Assembly (NCBI RefSeq): GCF_001908185.1
Contig: NZ_LGHM01000018.1
Span: 1-64,000 of the forward strand
From: Bradyrhizobium sp. AS23.2
GTDB lineage: Bacteria; Pseudomonadota; Alphaproteobacteria; Rhizobiales; Xanthobacteraceae
Length of the DNA stretch: 64,000 nucleotides
Direction of reading: 5' to 3'
Both the position numbers and the translations under genes were made by a program. The notes beneath the pieces are model-generated. The model ran no database searches and had not been told where the DNA came from. It worked only from the letters and a program-made list of their open reading frames with translations. Within the stretch, counting starts at the first letter, position 1. Each line of letters opens with the position of its first letter. This document shows, piece after piece, positions 36,143 to 44,597 of the stretch.

Positions 36143-37381
36143 CTAGAAAACCGTGCCGTCGCTGATCACCTTGAGCGGCGGCGCGCCGTCGGGGCGGCGC
36201 GCGAAGGCGATGGCCCGGCCCGCTGCCCAGGTGCCGCCTTCCAGGATGCTGGCGAGCGGCAACGACTCCGGGGGGCGGCCGAGCCTGGCGCGGATGCGAT
36301 CTGCCAAAAGATCGAGCAGCGCCACAGTCAGCGCGCGCCACTCGACGACGAGCAGCGAGTCCACCGCATGCGCGCGCTCGGCATCGCCGGCGTCGCGCAG
36401 GCGCAGCACCTCATGATCGACGAACAGGCCGCCGTTGCGGTATTCGGCTAGCCCGGTCAGCCCGTCGATGTCGGTGACCTCAAACCCGGCGCGCTGCAGC
36501 GGTTCGATCAGCGAGTAGCTCAGCCATTGCGACAGCTTGTGCAGGGGAACGAGGCCCGTGGTTGCGCCGTCCGTCTCGATGGCCGGATGGCGCCAGCAAT
36601 CGCCGAGCGGAATTCCGGCAAGCGCGAGTCGCGACGGCCAGATCGGCCCGAGCTGGTTCAACACCGCGGAGAGAATGGCGGGCGCCGCGATGGCCCCGTC
36701 CGTCGCCTGCGCCGCGATGTGATCGAACAAGCCGCCCGGCCGCGGCGTATCTTGCAAGCCGAAGACCTCCACACGCTCCGCCACCAGCCGGCCCAGGCGC
36801 TGTAACAGATCCGTGCGCCCCTCAAGGCCGAGCAGCGGATTTGCATTCGTCACCTGGAAGGCGGATGTGAGCGCGGCGAGGGGCAATTGCGCGAGCACGT
36901 CCGCATCGACCCTGAACGGCGTACGGGCATCGCGCGCAAAGAGGCCGCTTGCGAACATGTCGAGGCTTGCGATCGCGAGGCCCTCGGATCGGCCGATGTC
37001 TTGCCCCGCCACCGTGTCGCGGTATCGCCACGTCGCGCCTGCGCCGGCATCGAGCAGCACGCTGACGATGGCGAGGTCGAACTCCGCGCGCGCCCGCGCC
37101 GCGCGGTCGGGCCACGTTGCAGCGTCGGCAAGCCGCGCCCAGCGATCGACGCCGCCGAGCACGAAGTGCCGCCACCGCGCGTGAAAGGGAATGTCCAGCG
37201 TCGGATAGGCCTTGCGCGTCACCCCGAGCACGGCCTCCGCAATACCGTCCATGCGGTCGAGATCGATCGTGAAGTGACTCAAGGCACCGGCGAGGCCGAG
37301 CTCGAGCATCTGCCCGGCGCGCGCGCGAACCGCCTTTGCGGTGAGCAGCGAACGTGCCTGCAGTTCCAAAGCGTCCGCCAT
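36143..37381 (-). CDS. DUF1688 protein (URC4-like)
   Basis: The 412-residue protein begins LQARSLLTAKAVRARAGQMLELGLAGALSHF and includes IPFHARWRHFVLGGVDRW and LKVISDGTVF at the end, which fit DUF1688. Yeast Urc4p belongs to this family and is needed to use uracil as a nitrogen source; its reaction is unknown. It sits between the GTP cyclohydrolase II-like gene (7 bp upstream) and upp. The 7-bp spacing indicates an operon. It has no signal peptide, so it should be cytoplasmic. Confidence 0.85.
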   Translation of the reverse strand: MADALELQARSLLTAKAVRARAGQMLELGLAGALSHFTIDLDRMDGIAEAVLGVTRKAYPTLDIPFHARWRHFVLGGVDRWARLADAATWPDRAARARAEFDLAIVSVLLDAGAGATWRYRDTVAGQDIGRSEGLAIASLDMFASGLFARDARTPFRVDADVLAQLPLAALTSAFQVTNANPLLGLEGRTDLLQRLGRLVAERVEVFGLQDTPRPGGLFDHIAAQATDGAIAAPAILSAVLNQLGPIWPSRLALAGIPLGDCWRHPAIETDGATTGLVPLHKLSQWLSYSLIEPLQRAGFEVTDIDGLTGLAEYRNGGLFVDHEVLRLRDAGDAERAHAVDSLLVVEWRALTVALLDLLADRIRARLGRPPESLPLASILEGGTWAAGRAIAFARRPDGAPPLKVISDGTVF

Positions 37382-37388
37382 CGCGTGA

Positions 37389-38645
37389 TCAGTATTTTTC
37401 CAGCGAGCGCCCGACCACGCCGTTCACGTCCTCTTCCGGCGCAATGTCGGTCGAGTAATAGCCGGCGGCCTTCTTCGCGGCGATCTCGACATAGGCGTCG
37501 GCCGGGATCAGCTCCGGTGGGATCGGCACGCGCTCGACGATGTCGATGCCTTGCGAGGTGAGCGCGTCATATTTCATGTCGCTCATCGACAGGAAGCGGT
37601 CGATGCGCTTCAGGCCGAGCCAGTGGATCGTATCCGGCATCAATTGCTGGAAGCGAGCATCCTGGACGCCTGCGACACATTCGGTGCGCTCGAAATAGGC
37701 CGCGGCCGCGTCACCATCCTCCTGGCGCTTGCGCGCATTGTAGACCAGGAATTTCGTGACCTCGCCGAGCGCGCGTCCTTCCTTGCGGTTGTAGACGACG
37801 AGCCCGAGCCCGCCATCCTGCGCGCCGCGCGCGGATTCCTCGATGCCGTGGATCAGGTAGGGCCGGCAGGTGCAGATGTCGGAGCCGAACACGTCGGAGC
37901 CGTTGCATTCGTCATGCACGCGGCAGGTGATCTTGGTGCGGTGGTCCGGCAGCTTGGTGACGTCGCCGAACATGTAGACGGTGGTACCGCCGATCGGGGG
38001 CAGAAACACCTTCATGTCCGGCCGCGTCACGAGTTCGGGGAACATGCCGGCGGTCTGCTCGAACAGCGTGCGCCGCAGCTCGGTCTCGTTGGTGCCGAAG
38101 CGATGCGCGAGACCAGGCAGGTGCCAGACCGGATCGATCGCGATCTTCACGACCGACACACTGCCGTTGGCGTGCACGACCTCGCCGTCGGCACGCAGGC
38201 GTTTTGCTGCTAGCGCCTCGCGGATCTCCGGCAGGTCCAGCCGCGCGCGCGTCACCGCGATGCTCGGCCTGATGTCGGCGCCCTCGGCGATCTCCTGGCG
38301 GAAATTTTCGGCGACGAGATGCCCCCAGGGATCGAGCGCGACGATCTTGGCGGGATCGCTCCACTGCGGAAACGGCCCGATGGTCGCCGCCGGGAAGGTG
38401 TTGGTGAGGTCGGGGCGCCGGATCGGATCGAGCGCGCCGGCTGAGACGGCGAGCGCCCGGTACATCGCGTAGGATCCGCCATGGCTGCCGATCACGTTGC
38501 GATCCTGCGCGCGCGATACCGTGCCGATGACCGGACCGCGGGAGCGAGCGTCCGCGGCGCCCCAGTGGATCGGAAAGGCGGCCTTCCTGCCCGGCTCCGG
38601 ATGGGAGGTGAGGCGGATGTGGTCGGTACGGTTCGCGCGGCTCAT
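37389..38645 (-). CDS. GTP cyclohydrolase II-like protein (URC1 type)
   Basis: The ATG at 38645 gives 418 residues, longer than typical RibA (about 200). The C-terminal half holds the GCHII core: HDECNGSDVFGSDICTCRPY with a C-x10-C-x-C zinc site (about residues 247, 258 and 260), NRKEGRALGEVTKFLVYNAR and SQGIDIVERVPIPP. The N-terminal 200 residues (HWGAADARSRGPVIGTVS) are the extension seen in Urc1-like proteins. In the URC pathway it is thought to open the uracil-derived ring rather than GTP. It is first in the likely three-gene unit, after a terminator hairpin located 13-49 bp before the start. Confidence 0.87.
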   Translation of the reverse strand: MSRANRTDHIRLTSHPEPGRKAAFPIHWGAADARSRGPVIGTVSRAQDRNVIGSHGGSYAMYRALAVSAGALDPIRRPDLTNTFPAATIGPFPQWSDPAKIVALDPWGHLVAENFRQEIAEGADIRPSIAVTRARLDLPEIREALAAKRLRADGEVVHANGSVSVVKIAIDPVWHLPGLAHRFGTNETELRRTLFEQTAGMFPELVTRPDMKVFLPPIGGTTVYMFGDVTKLPDHRTKITCRVHDECNGSDVFGSDICTCRPYLIHGIEESARGAQDGGLGLVVYNRKEGRALGEVTKFLVYNARKRQEDGDAAAAYFERTECVAGVQDARFQQLMPDTIHWLGLKRIDRFLSMSDMKYDALTSQGIDIVERVPIPPELIPADAYVEIAAKKAAGYYSTDIAPEEDVNGVVGRSLEKY

Positions 38646-39205
38646 GACCAAACTCCCAAAAAGCCAACGGCCCGCCGCTCGGACGGGCCTGGCTCGGTCG
38701 CGTAGCCGGTTGAGGAACATCGGCGACGCAAGCTCAATCCAACATATTGTAGCGGCCAGCCACGACAGACAAGTTAATGCGTCGCGCGACAAGGCCGTTG
38801 CCGATGCCGTTCATATAGGTATCGGCGTGCCCGTCCTGAATGGCGCAAAAGCGCCGCTCTGGACTGCGGTTCCCGAAGGAGCGACGGACTATATATATGG
38901 AATTATTCGTGTTTTTTAAGGGGCCCGGCCGCGCCTCTAGATCAATTGCCGGTCGCCCCCCGGGGCATCCGGATCACCGGGCGAAACAACGAAGGCTCGG
39001 CACCACGGCTGAAGCTAATGCGCGGATCGTCCAGCTCGACATAGGGATGCCTTCGGCAAGGTCGTTCGCTGCGACGGTGATGCGGTCAAGAAAGGGATGG
39101 TCAGCTTGCACAAATCGGCCGTCCACCCCTCCCAACAGGTGACTGGATAAAACCTGCACATTCAGACATATCGACGACCCGATCGGCTCTGTCCCGGAGA
39201 ACGCC
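38646..39205. other. Divergent intergenic region, 560 bp
   Basis: It contains the terminator-like hairpin close to the URC1-like gene and an AT-rich patch near 38891-38920 (TATATATATGG, then TTTTTTAAGG). No gene is supported. The ribosome site for the threonine-synthase-like gene is at its right end. Confidence 0.4.
38658..38694 (-). terminator. Intrinsic terminator or attenuator before the URC1-like gene
   Basis: On the minus strand AGCC...GGCCCG pairs with CGGGCC...GGCT as an interrupted stem, followed by TTTTT and then GGGAG, the apparent ribosome site. The T run ends 13 bp before the ATG, so a released RNA would exclude the gene. Confidence 0.55.
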
Positions 39206-40333
39206 ATGCCCGCCGCCAGCTACATCGATCCCCGCAACGGAAAGCTCTATCCGCTGGACCAGCCGCGCTGGTGCTCGGACGAGCGCACGCCGCTTCTGGT
39301 GACGCCGGGGGCAGGGATGTCGCGCGAGGAGATCGAGCCTCGCACGCGATCGCTCTGGCGCTACAGGGCGGCGCTGCCGGTCGAGATCGCAAAGCCGATC
39401 ACGCTCGGCGAAGGCTGCACGCCATTGGTCGCGCAGGATTGGGGCGACCTGCGGCCGTTGTTCAAGCTCGAATGGTTCAACCCGACCGGCAGCTTCAAGG
39501 ACAGGGGCTCCTCCGTGATGCTGTCCTTCCTGCGGCAGGTCGGCGTTGACGCCATTCTGGAGGACAGCTCCGGCAATGGCGGCTCGTCGATGGCGGGGCT
39601 CGGTGCCGCCGGCGGCATGCGCGTGAAGATCCTGGCGCCTGCGTCGACGTCGCCGGCCAAGATCGCGCAGGTGCGTGCCTATGGCGCCGCGGTGCAGCTC
39701 GTCGAGGGCCCGCGCGAGGAGTCGGAGGCCGAGGCCATCCGCCAGTCGCATCAGACCTTCTATGCCAGCCACAACTGGCAGCCGTTCTTCCTCGAAGGCA
39801 CCAAGTCGCTCGCCTATGAGATCTGGGAGGATCTTGGCTTCCGCGCGCCGGACAATGTCATCGTCCCCGTCGGCGCCGGCAGCAGCCTGCTCGGTTGCGC
39901 CTTCGGCTTCCGCGAGTTGCTCAAGGCCGGCCAGATCGCGAAGCTGCCGCGCCTGTTCGCTGCGCAGCCACTGAATTGCTCGCCGATCGATGCGAGTTTT
40001 CAGGCTGGCGTGGATACGCCGGTGCCGCGCGAGGTCAACAGGACCATCGCCGAGGGCACCGCCATCAAAAATCCCCTGCGCCTGCGCGAGATCATCGGCG
40101 CGTTGCGCGAGAGTGGCGGCGGCACCGTGGCGCTGACCGAGGACGAGATCGTTGCTGCCCTGCGCCGTCTCGCGCGTCAGGGCCTGTTCGCCGAGCCGAC
40201 CAGCGCCAGCGCGGCCGCCGCGCTGGACAAACTCGCTGGCGCTGGGGCCATCAAGGCGAACGAGACCACGGTGGCGGTCCTCACCGGCACGGGCCTCAAG
40301 GCCGCAACCACCGTTGCCGATCTCGTGCAATAG
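39206..40333 (+). CDS. Threonine-synthase-like PLP-dependent enzyme
   Basis: The 375-residue protein has the PLP lysine in NPTGSFKDRG (Lys at about 98), the phosphate-binding VPVGAGSSLLG, and LFAAQPLNCSPI. It belongs to the threonine synthase/threonine deaminase fold type II group. The first 25 residues (YIDPRNGKLYPLDQPRWCSDE) resemble the short header of threonine synthases. A true ThrC usually is longer in proteobacteria, so this one may act on another substrate, for example a beta-substituted amino acid. It is divergent from the URC cluster. Whether there is a functional link is not known. Confidence 0.82.
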   Translation: MPAASYIDPRNGKLYPLDQPRWCSDERTPLLVTPGAGMSREEIEPRTRSLWRYRAALPVEIAKPITLGEGCTPLVAQDWGDLRPLFKLEWFNPTGSFKDRGSSVMLSFLRQVGVDAILEDSSGNGGSSMAGLGAAGGMRVKILAPASTSPAKIAQVRAYGAAVQLVEGPREESEAEAIRQSHQTFYASHNWQPFFLEGTKSLAYEIWEDLGFRAPDNVIVPVGAGSSLLGCAFGFRELLKAGQIAKLPRLFAAQPLNCSPIDASFQAGVDTPVPREVNRTIAEGTAIKNPLRLREIIGALRESGGGTVALTEDEIVAALRRLARQGLFAEPTSASAAAALDKLAGAGAIKANETTVAVLTGTGLKAATTVADLVQ

Positions 40334-40352
40334 GGCGGTCAGTCCGTAGTTC

Positions 40353-40439
40353 GTAGGATGGGTAGAGCGGAGCGAAACCCATCATGTCCTCACTGCGGAG
40401 AGAGTGCGATGGGTTTCGCTGCGCTCTACCCATCCTACT
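40353..40439. repeat. Palindromic repeat (GTAGGATGGGTAGAGCG family)
   Basis: GTAGGATGGGTAGAGCGGAG on the left mirrors GCTCTACCCATCCTAC on the right, with AGCGAAACCC / GGGTTTCGCT inside. Confidence 0.8.
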
Positions 40440-40498
40440 GATTTCTTCATCATGCGAAACGTTCCGATGCCGCCGATCGCTGGCGGTGTACCGTGCTC

Positions 40499-40579
40499 CG
40501 TCATTGCGAGCGCAGCGAAGCAATCCAGAGTCTTGCCCGCGGAGGGATTCTGGATTGCTTCGCTGCGCTCGCAATGACG
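40499..40579. repeat. Palindromic repeat (CATTGCGAGCG family), copy 2
   Basis: The ends are GTCATTGCGAGCGCAGCGAA and the exact inverse, TTCGCTGCGCTCGCAATGAC. It matches the copy at 7804-7882 over most of its length. Confidence 0.8.
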
Positions 40580-40585
40580 GCGCCG

Positions 40586-41401
40586 CTACTCCGCCAGATT
40601 GTTCACGCGCTTCACAAAGGCGCGCACGTCGGCGAGCACGTCGGGCAGCACCGCCCTGACCTCCTCCACGGTCATGCCGGGCTTGATGCGGGGGTCGTAG
40701 AGCAGATTGAGGATGTATTGGTCGTAGACGTCGAAATAGCCCATCGAGACGTTGTCGTTGAACATCGTCCACGGCACGCTCGCGGTGTCGTTGATCGGAC
40801 CGAGCGATTGCAGCAGCTCCTCATAGGCGCAATCGAGGAAGGTGAAATCGCCGTTATCGACCGTGAGGATGACGTCGGAGTGCTCGATCTCGAAATTGTC
40901 GTTCTTGCGGAAGCCGGACAGGCATTGCGGATCGAGCGAGGTGCGGATCTCGCGCGCCTTCTCGGCGCCGTAGAAGCTTGCGATGGTGCGGTAGAGATCG
41001 CGGTCGCGCACCAGCTTCACCCGCACATTCGCGGCCTCGCTGGCGGTGGTCATGGCGATGTCGAGATGCTGCACGCGCGTGCCGATGTCGGCCACGACTC
41101 TTGCGAGTTGCGTCTTGCGATCGGCGCGGTCGCTTTCGGCGAACACCCGCACCGGTCCGTCGAACTTGCGGATGCGGTCGACACGACCGGCGAGGTGATA
41201 TTCGGCGCCGAACGCAGTCTTCAGAAAGCCTTCGACGATCTCGCCGTCGGTGAAGCTCTTTTTCTCGGAGCGCTGGCGCGAAGCGACCGCCGGCAATTCG
41301 CCGGCGGCAGCCATGGTCGCGATGTCAGGCACGCAGGTGAGCGCTACGAACGCCAGCAGGACGATGCGAAAGCCGGACGAGGGCGGGGAGAATGCGCTCA
41401 T
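40586..41401 (-). CDS. DUF2927 exported protein
   Basis: The ATG at 41401 gives 271 residues. The first 30 residues (GFRIVLLAFVALTCVPDIATMAAAG) are a signal peptide. The rest, with FTDGEIVEGFLKTAFGAEYHL, DRIRKFDGPVRVFAE and YDQYILNLLYDPRIKPGM, fits DUF2927. The family is restricted mainly to alphaproteobacteria and its role is unknown; it has a peptidase-like or adhesin-like beta-alpha pattern but no clear active site. The product is predicted to be periplasmic. The gene is single, next to repeats. Confidence 0.8.
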   Translation of the reverse strand: MSAFSPPSSGFRIVLLAFVALTCVPDIATMAAAGELPAVASRQRSEKKSFTDGEIVEGFLKTAFGAEYHLAGRVDRIRKFDGPVRVFAESDRADRKTQLARVVADIGTRVQHLDIAMTTASEAANVRVKLVRDRDLYRTIASFYGAEKAREIRTSLDPQCLSGFRKNDNFEIEHSDVILTVDNGDFTFLDCAYEELLQSLGPINDTASVPWTMFNDNVSMGYFDVYDQYILNLLYDPRIKPGMTVEEVRAVLPDVLADVRAFVKRVNNLAE

Positions 41402-41486
41402 TGCTCTCCGACGCTGCCGCATTCGGAAGCGACGCACAAGACCGCAAATTCACGCGCCCTGCGGGTTCCCGCCGCAGTCGCCGGGT

Positions 41487-41586
41487 CTAGAGCCATTTCC
41501 GTTCCGATGGAACGGGGCTCCAGATTCTTGTTCGGACGCGTTTTCTTCACGCGAACCGGAATCCACTTCGCTCGAAAACGCTCTAG
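41487..41586. repeat. Composite palindromic repeat (CTAGAGC...AACGCTCTAG family)
   Basis: It has a CCGTTCCGATGGAACGG hairpin on the left and a right part GCGTTTTCTTCACGCGAACC to CGAAAACGCTCTAG. I recall this element in many Bradyrhizobium and Rhodopseudomonas intergenic regions. Confidence 0.7.
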
Positions 41587-42161
41587 TTGTCGAGCACGAC
41601 CACGGTGGTGCCCACCGAGACGCGGCCGTAGAGGTCGGTGACGTCGTCATTGGTCATGCGGAAGCAGCCCGAGGACACCGCCTGGCCAATCGTCTCCGGC
41701 TCGTTGGAGCCGTGGATGCGGTAGAGCGTCGAGCCCAGATATATGGCGCGCGCGCCGAGCGGATTCTCGATGCCGCCCTTCATGTGACGCGGCAGGTCCG
41801 GCCGGCGCGCCAGCATCTGTGACGGCGGCGTCCAGTCCGGCCATTCCTTCTTGGCGGTGATCTTGTGGACCCCGCCCCAGCGGAAGCCGTCGCGGCCGAC
41901 GCCGATGCCATAGCGCAGCGCCTGGCCGTTCTGGAGCACCAGATAAAGGCGGCGCTCCCTGGTGTTCACCACGACCGTGCCGGGCGCGTAATTGCCGTTA
42001 TACATCACGGTGGAGCGGGGGATCGGGTTGGCGCCGGAGCGGAAGAAGTTCGGGCCGCCGCCCATGATGTCGCGCGAGTCGAACTCCTCGGCGAGGGCGC
42101 CGGCCGCCGTGGCCGACAGCAGTGCGATGGCGGCAATCGGCGCGGCAAAAAACCGGATCAT
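41583..42161 (-). CDS. L,D-transpeptidase (ErfK/YbiS type)
   Basis: The 192-residue protein has a signal peptide (about residues 1-24). The catalytic YkuD domain has the conserved histidine in YRIHGSN (about 150) and the cysteine in SSGCFRMTNDD (about 166). It makes 3-3 cross-links or attaches proteins to peptidoglycan in the periplasm. The order of motifs and length are normal for small rhizobial Ldt proteins. It seems to be an independent gene, separated from DUF2927 by a repeat. Confidence 0.93.
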   Translation of the reverse strand: MIRFFAAPIAAIALLSATAAGALAEEFDSRDIMGGGPNFFRSGANPIPRSTVMYNGNYAPGTVVVNTRERRLYLVLQNGQALRYGIGVGRDGFRWGGVHKITAKKEWPDWTPPSQMLARRPDLPRHMKGGIENPLGARAIYLGSTLYRIHGSNEPETIGQAVSSGCFRMTNDDVTDLYGRVSVGTTVVVLDN

Positions 42162-42427
42162 TGTTTCCCCCCAACAAAAATCGCTTCAACGAAAGCCAGA
42201 GGCCATATTTGCAGGCATTCCGCAAGCCACGGCGCCGTGAGCGCCGTCATCCCCTGCGATTGGCGTTACCAAATCGGCAACCATGCCAATCTGCCGAAAA
42301 GCGTTAGCCAAACCGGCGCATTGTCGTGCGGGGCAGGGCCGCAATGCCGGCTCTTGCTTTGACGAAGGCTGCGAACAATGATTGATCGGACGGATATCTG
42401 GACATTGCCGGTTGCAGGAGCTGAAGA

Positions 42428-43975
42428 ATGAACGGTGCCGAAAGCCTGGTGCGGACGATGGTCAAGGGTGGGGTCGATGTCTGCTTCACCAATCCGGGCA
42501 CCTCCGAGATGCATTTTGTCGCAGCGCTCGACCGCGTGCCGGGCATGCGCTGTGTGCTCGGCCTGTTCGAAGGCGTGGTGACCGGTGCCGCCGATGGCTA
42601 TTTCCGCATGAAGGGCACGCCGGCCTCGACCCTGCTGCATCTCGGCCCCGGCCTCGCCAATGGCCTTGCCAACCTGCACAACGCCAAGAAGGCGAACTCG
42701 GGCATCGTCAACATCGTCGGCCAGCATGCGGTCTACCACATCGGCTACAACGCGCCGCTGACCTCGGACATCGAGGGCCTTGCCCGTCCGATGTCGTCCT
42801 GGGTCCGCACCTCGCCGGATGCCAAATCGGTTGCCGCCGACGGCGCTGCGGCGATTGCCGCCGCCAGGAGCGCCCCGCCGCAGATCGCGACCCTGATCCT
42901 GCCCGCCGACACCGCCTGGAACGAGGCCGACGGCATTGCCGAGGTGCCGGCCGAGCAGCAGCGCGCCAGCTATTCGCCGCAGGCGGTCGAGCAGGCCGCC
43001 AGGATTTTGCACGGTGACGGCGAAGGCACGCTGCTGCTGATGACCGGCAGCGCGCTGAGCGAGCAGGGTCTGGCGCTGGCCGAGCGCATCGCGAACAAGA
43101 CCGGCTGCACCGTGATGGGCCCGACCTTCCGTCCCAAGATGGCGCGCGGCCGCGGCCGCTACTCGATCGACCGCATCCACTACGTGATCGAGAACGCGCT
43201 GCCGATGCTGGCGAAGTTTCGCCATATCGTGCTGGTCGAGTCCGACGATCCCGTGGCGTTCTTCGCCTATCCGAACAGGCCGAGCATGCTCAAGCCCGAG
43301 GGCTGCGAGGTGCATCGCATGACCTCCTGGGGCGAGAACTCGGTCGCGGCGCTGGATGCACTCGCCGGCGCGGTCAAGGCAAGCGCGAAGGACGTCAAGC
43401 CGCAGGCCTTGCAGGAGCTGGTCAAGCCGACCGGCGCGCTGACCTTCGCCTCGATCGCGCAGGCGATCGCGTGCGCGATCCCGGAGAATGCGATCCTGGT
43501 CGACGAATCCCTGACCACCGGCCGCGGCTTCTTCCCGCCGACGGCGGCAGCCGCCCCGCACGACTGGCTCCAGAACATGGGCGGCTCGATCGGCTTCTCC
43601 ACGCCGCTCTCGATCGGCGCCGCGATCGCCTGTCCGGACCGCAAAGTGATCTGCATGGTCGGCGACGGCAGCGCGATGTACACGATCCAGTCGCTGTGGA
43701 CGCAGGCCCGCGAGAACCTCAACATCGTCACCATCGTGTTCGCCAACCGCATCTACCAGATCCTGCGCGGCGAGTTCGACAATGTCGGCGCCGGCGAGCC
43801 CGGCCAGCGCGCCAACGACATGCTGCGCCTCGACCGGCCGACGCTCGATTTCGTCGCGCTGGCCAAAGGCATGGGCGTGCCCGGCCGCGCCGTCACCAAC
43901 GCCGACGAGTTCAACAAGGCGCTGGCCGAAGCCGTCGCCGAGCCGGGGCCGCGATTGATCGAAGTCCAGATGTAG
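42428..43975 (+). CDS. Acetolactate-synthase-like ThDP enzyme
   Basis: The 515-residue protein has the three-domain ThDP fold. The N-terminal NPGTSEMHFVAAL holds the catalytic glutamate at about residue 27. The C-terminal MVGDGSAMYTIQSLWTQARENLNIVTIVFANRIYQIL is the ThDP-magnesium motif. The FAD-binding middle domain is present. It is shorter than IlvB and lacks its typical tail, so it is more like the acetolactate synthase/benzoylformate decarboxylase relatives annotated as IlvX-type in rhizobia. No small subunit is adjacent. The exact keto acid is unknown. Confidence 0.85.
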   Translation: MNGAESLVRTMVKGGVDVCFTNPGTSEMHFVAALDRVPGMRCVLGLFEGVVTGAADGYFRMKGTPASTLLHLGPGLANGLANLHNAKKANSGIVNIVGQHAVYHIGYNAPLTSDIEGLARPMSSWVRTSPDAKSVAADGAAAIAAARSAPPQIATLILPADTAWNEADGIAEVPAEQQRASYSPQAVEQAARILHGDGEGTLLLMTGSALSEQGLALAERIANKTGCTVMGPTFRPKMARGRGRYSIDRIHYVIENALPMLAKFRHIVLVESDDPVAFFAYPNRPSMLKPEGCEVHRMTSWGENSVAALDALAGAVKASAKDVKPQALQELVKPTGALTFASIAQAIACAIPENAILVDESLTTGRGFFPPTAAAAPHDWLQNMGGSIGFSTPLSIGAAIACPDRKVICMVGDGSAMYTIQSLWTQARENLNIVTIVFANRIYQILRGEFDNVGAGEPGQRANDMLRLDRPTLDFVALAKGMGVPGRAVTNADEFNKALAEAVAEPGPRLIEVQM

Positions 43976-44013
43976 GGGAGCAGTCTACAGGGCGCCGAAG
44001 GCCGGGGGGCACG

Positions 44014-44532
44014 ATGCAGACCGAGCTGAACAAGGTGATCGCGGCGCTCCAGGACTTATACGCCCACGAAGGATTCCTGTTCGAGAACGACATCGGCGAG
44101 CGGGCGGTGACCCACCGCTTCGCTGCCTATCTCGAGCGGCAGTTCCCGGGCTGGTCGGTCGACTGCAATTACGACCGGCTCGGCGAGCGCACGCTGCTTC
44201 TGCCGCACGGCTCCATCATCTCGACCGACGATCATCTGGGAAAGTCGATCTATCCGGATGTCGTCGTGCATCAGCGCGAGATCCCGAAGAACCTGCTCGC
44301 CGTCGAGATCCGCAAGGCAAGCAATCACACCTCGCTCGAGCACGACCAGCACAAGCTGATGGCGATGACCGATGCGGATATCTGGTTTGCCTATTGGATC
44401 GGCGTGCTGCTGGTGCTGGACCAGCACAATGTGACCGCGTCGGAAGTCTATGCCGGCGGTATTGTCGATCAGCCGCTATCGCTCTGGTTCGCGGCGCGAC
44501 TGGAGGAGGTCGGCCTCAAGGCTGCTCATTGA
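44014..44532 (+). CDS. Hypothetical protein with possible PD-(D/E)XK-like core
   Basis: The ATG at 44014 is 38 bp after the ThDP gene. The 172-residue product starts with an amphipathic helix (LNKVIAALQDLYAHEGFL). A middle stretch, IYPDVVVHQREIPKNLLAVEIRKAS, has the order Asp, spacer, Glu-x-x-Lys, similar to nuclease-fold proteins, but the usual E-x-K is changed to E-I-R. It is an inference only. It ends before a strong terminator, so it probably shares a transcript with the ThDP gene. Confidence 0.7.
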   Translation: MQTELNKVIAALQDLYAHEGFLFENDIGERAVTHRFAAYLERQFPGWSVDCNYDRLGERTLLLPHGSIISTDDHLGKSIYPDVVVHQREIPKNLLAVEIRKASNHTSLEHDQHKLMAMTDADIWFAYWIGVLLVLDQHNVTASEVYAGGIVDQPLSLWFAARLEEVGLKAAH

Positions 44533-44549
44533 GGTGCCTCACGGCAACA

Positions 44550-44573
44550 AGACCGCCCGCATGGCGGGCGGCC
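44550..44573 (+). terminator. Intrinsic terminator after the 172-residue protein gene
   Basis: CCGCCCGC / GCGGGCGG around ATG is followed by CCTTT. It lies 20 bp past the stop of the plus-strand gene and just before the stop of the convergent peroxidase gene. Confidence 0.65.
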
Positions 44574-44597
44574 TTTGCGTCATCGACCGTCGCAAGC

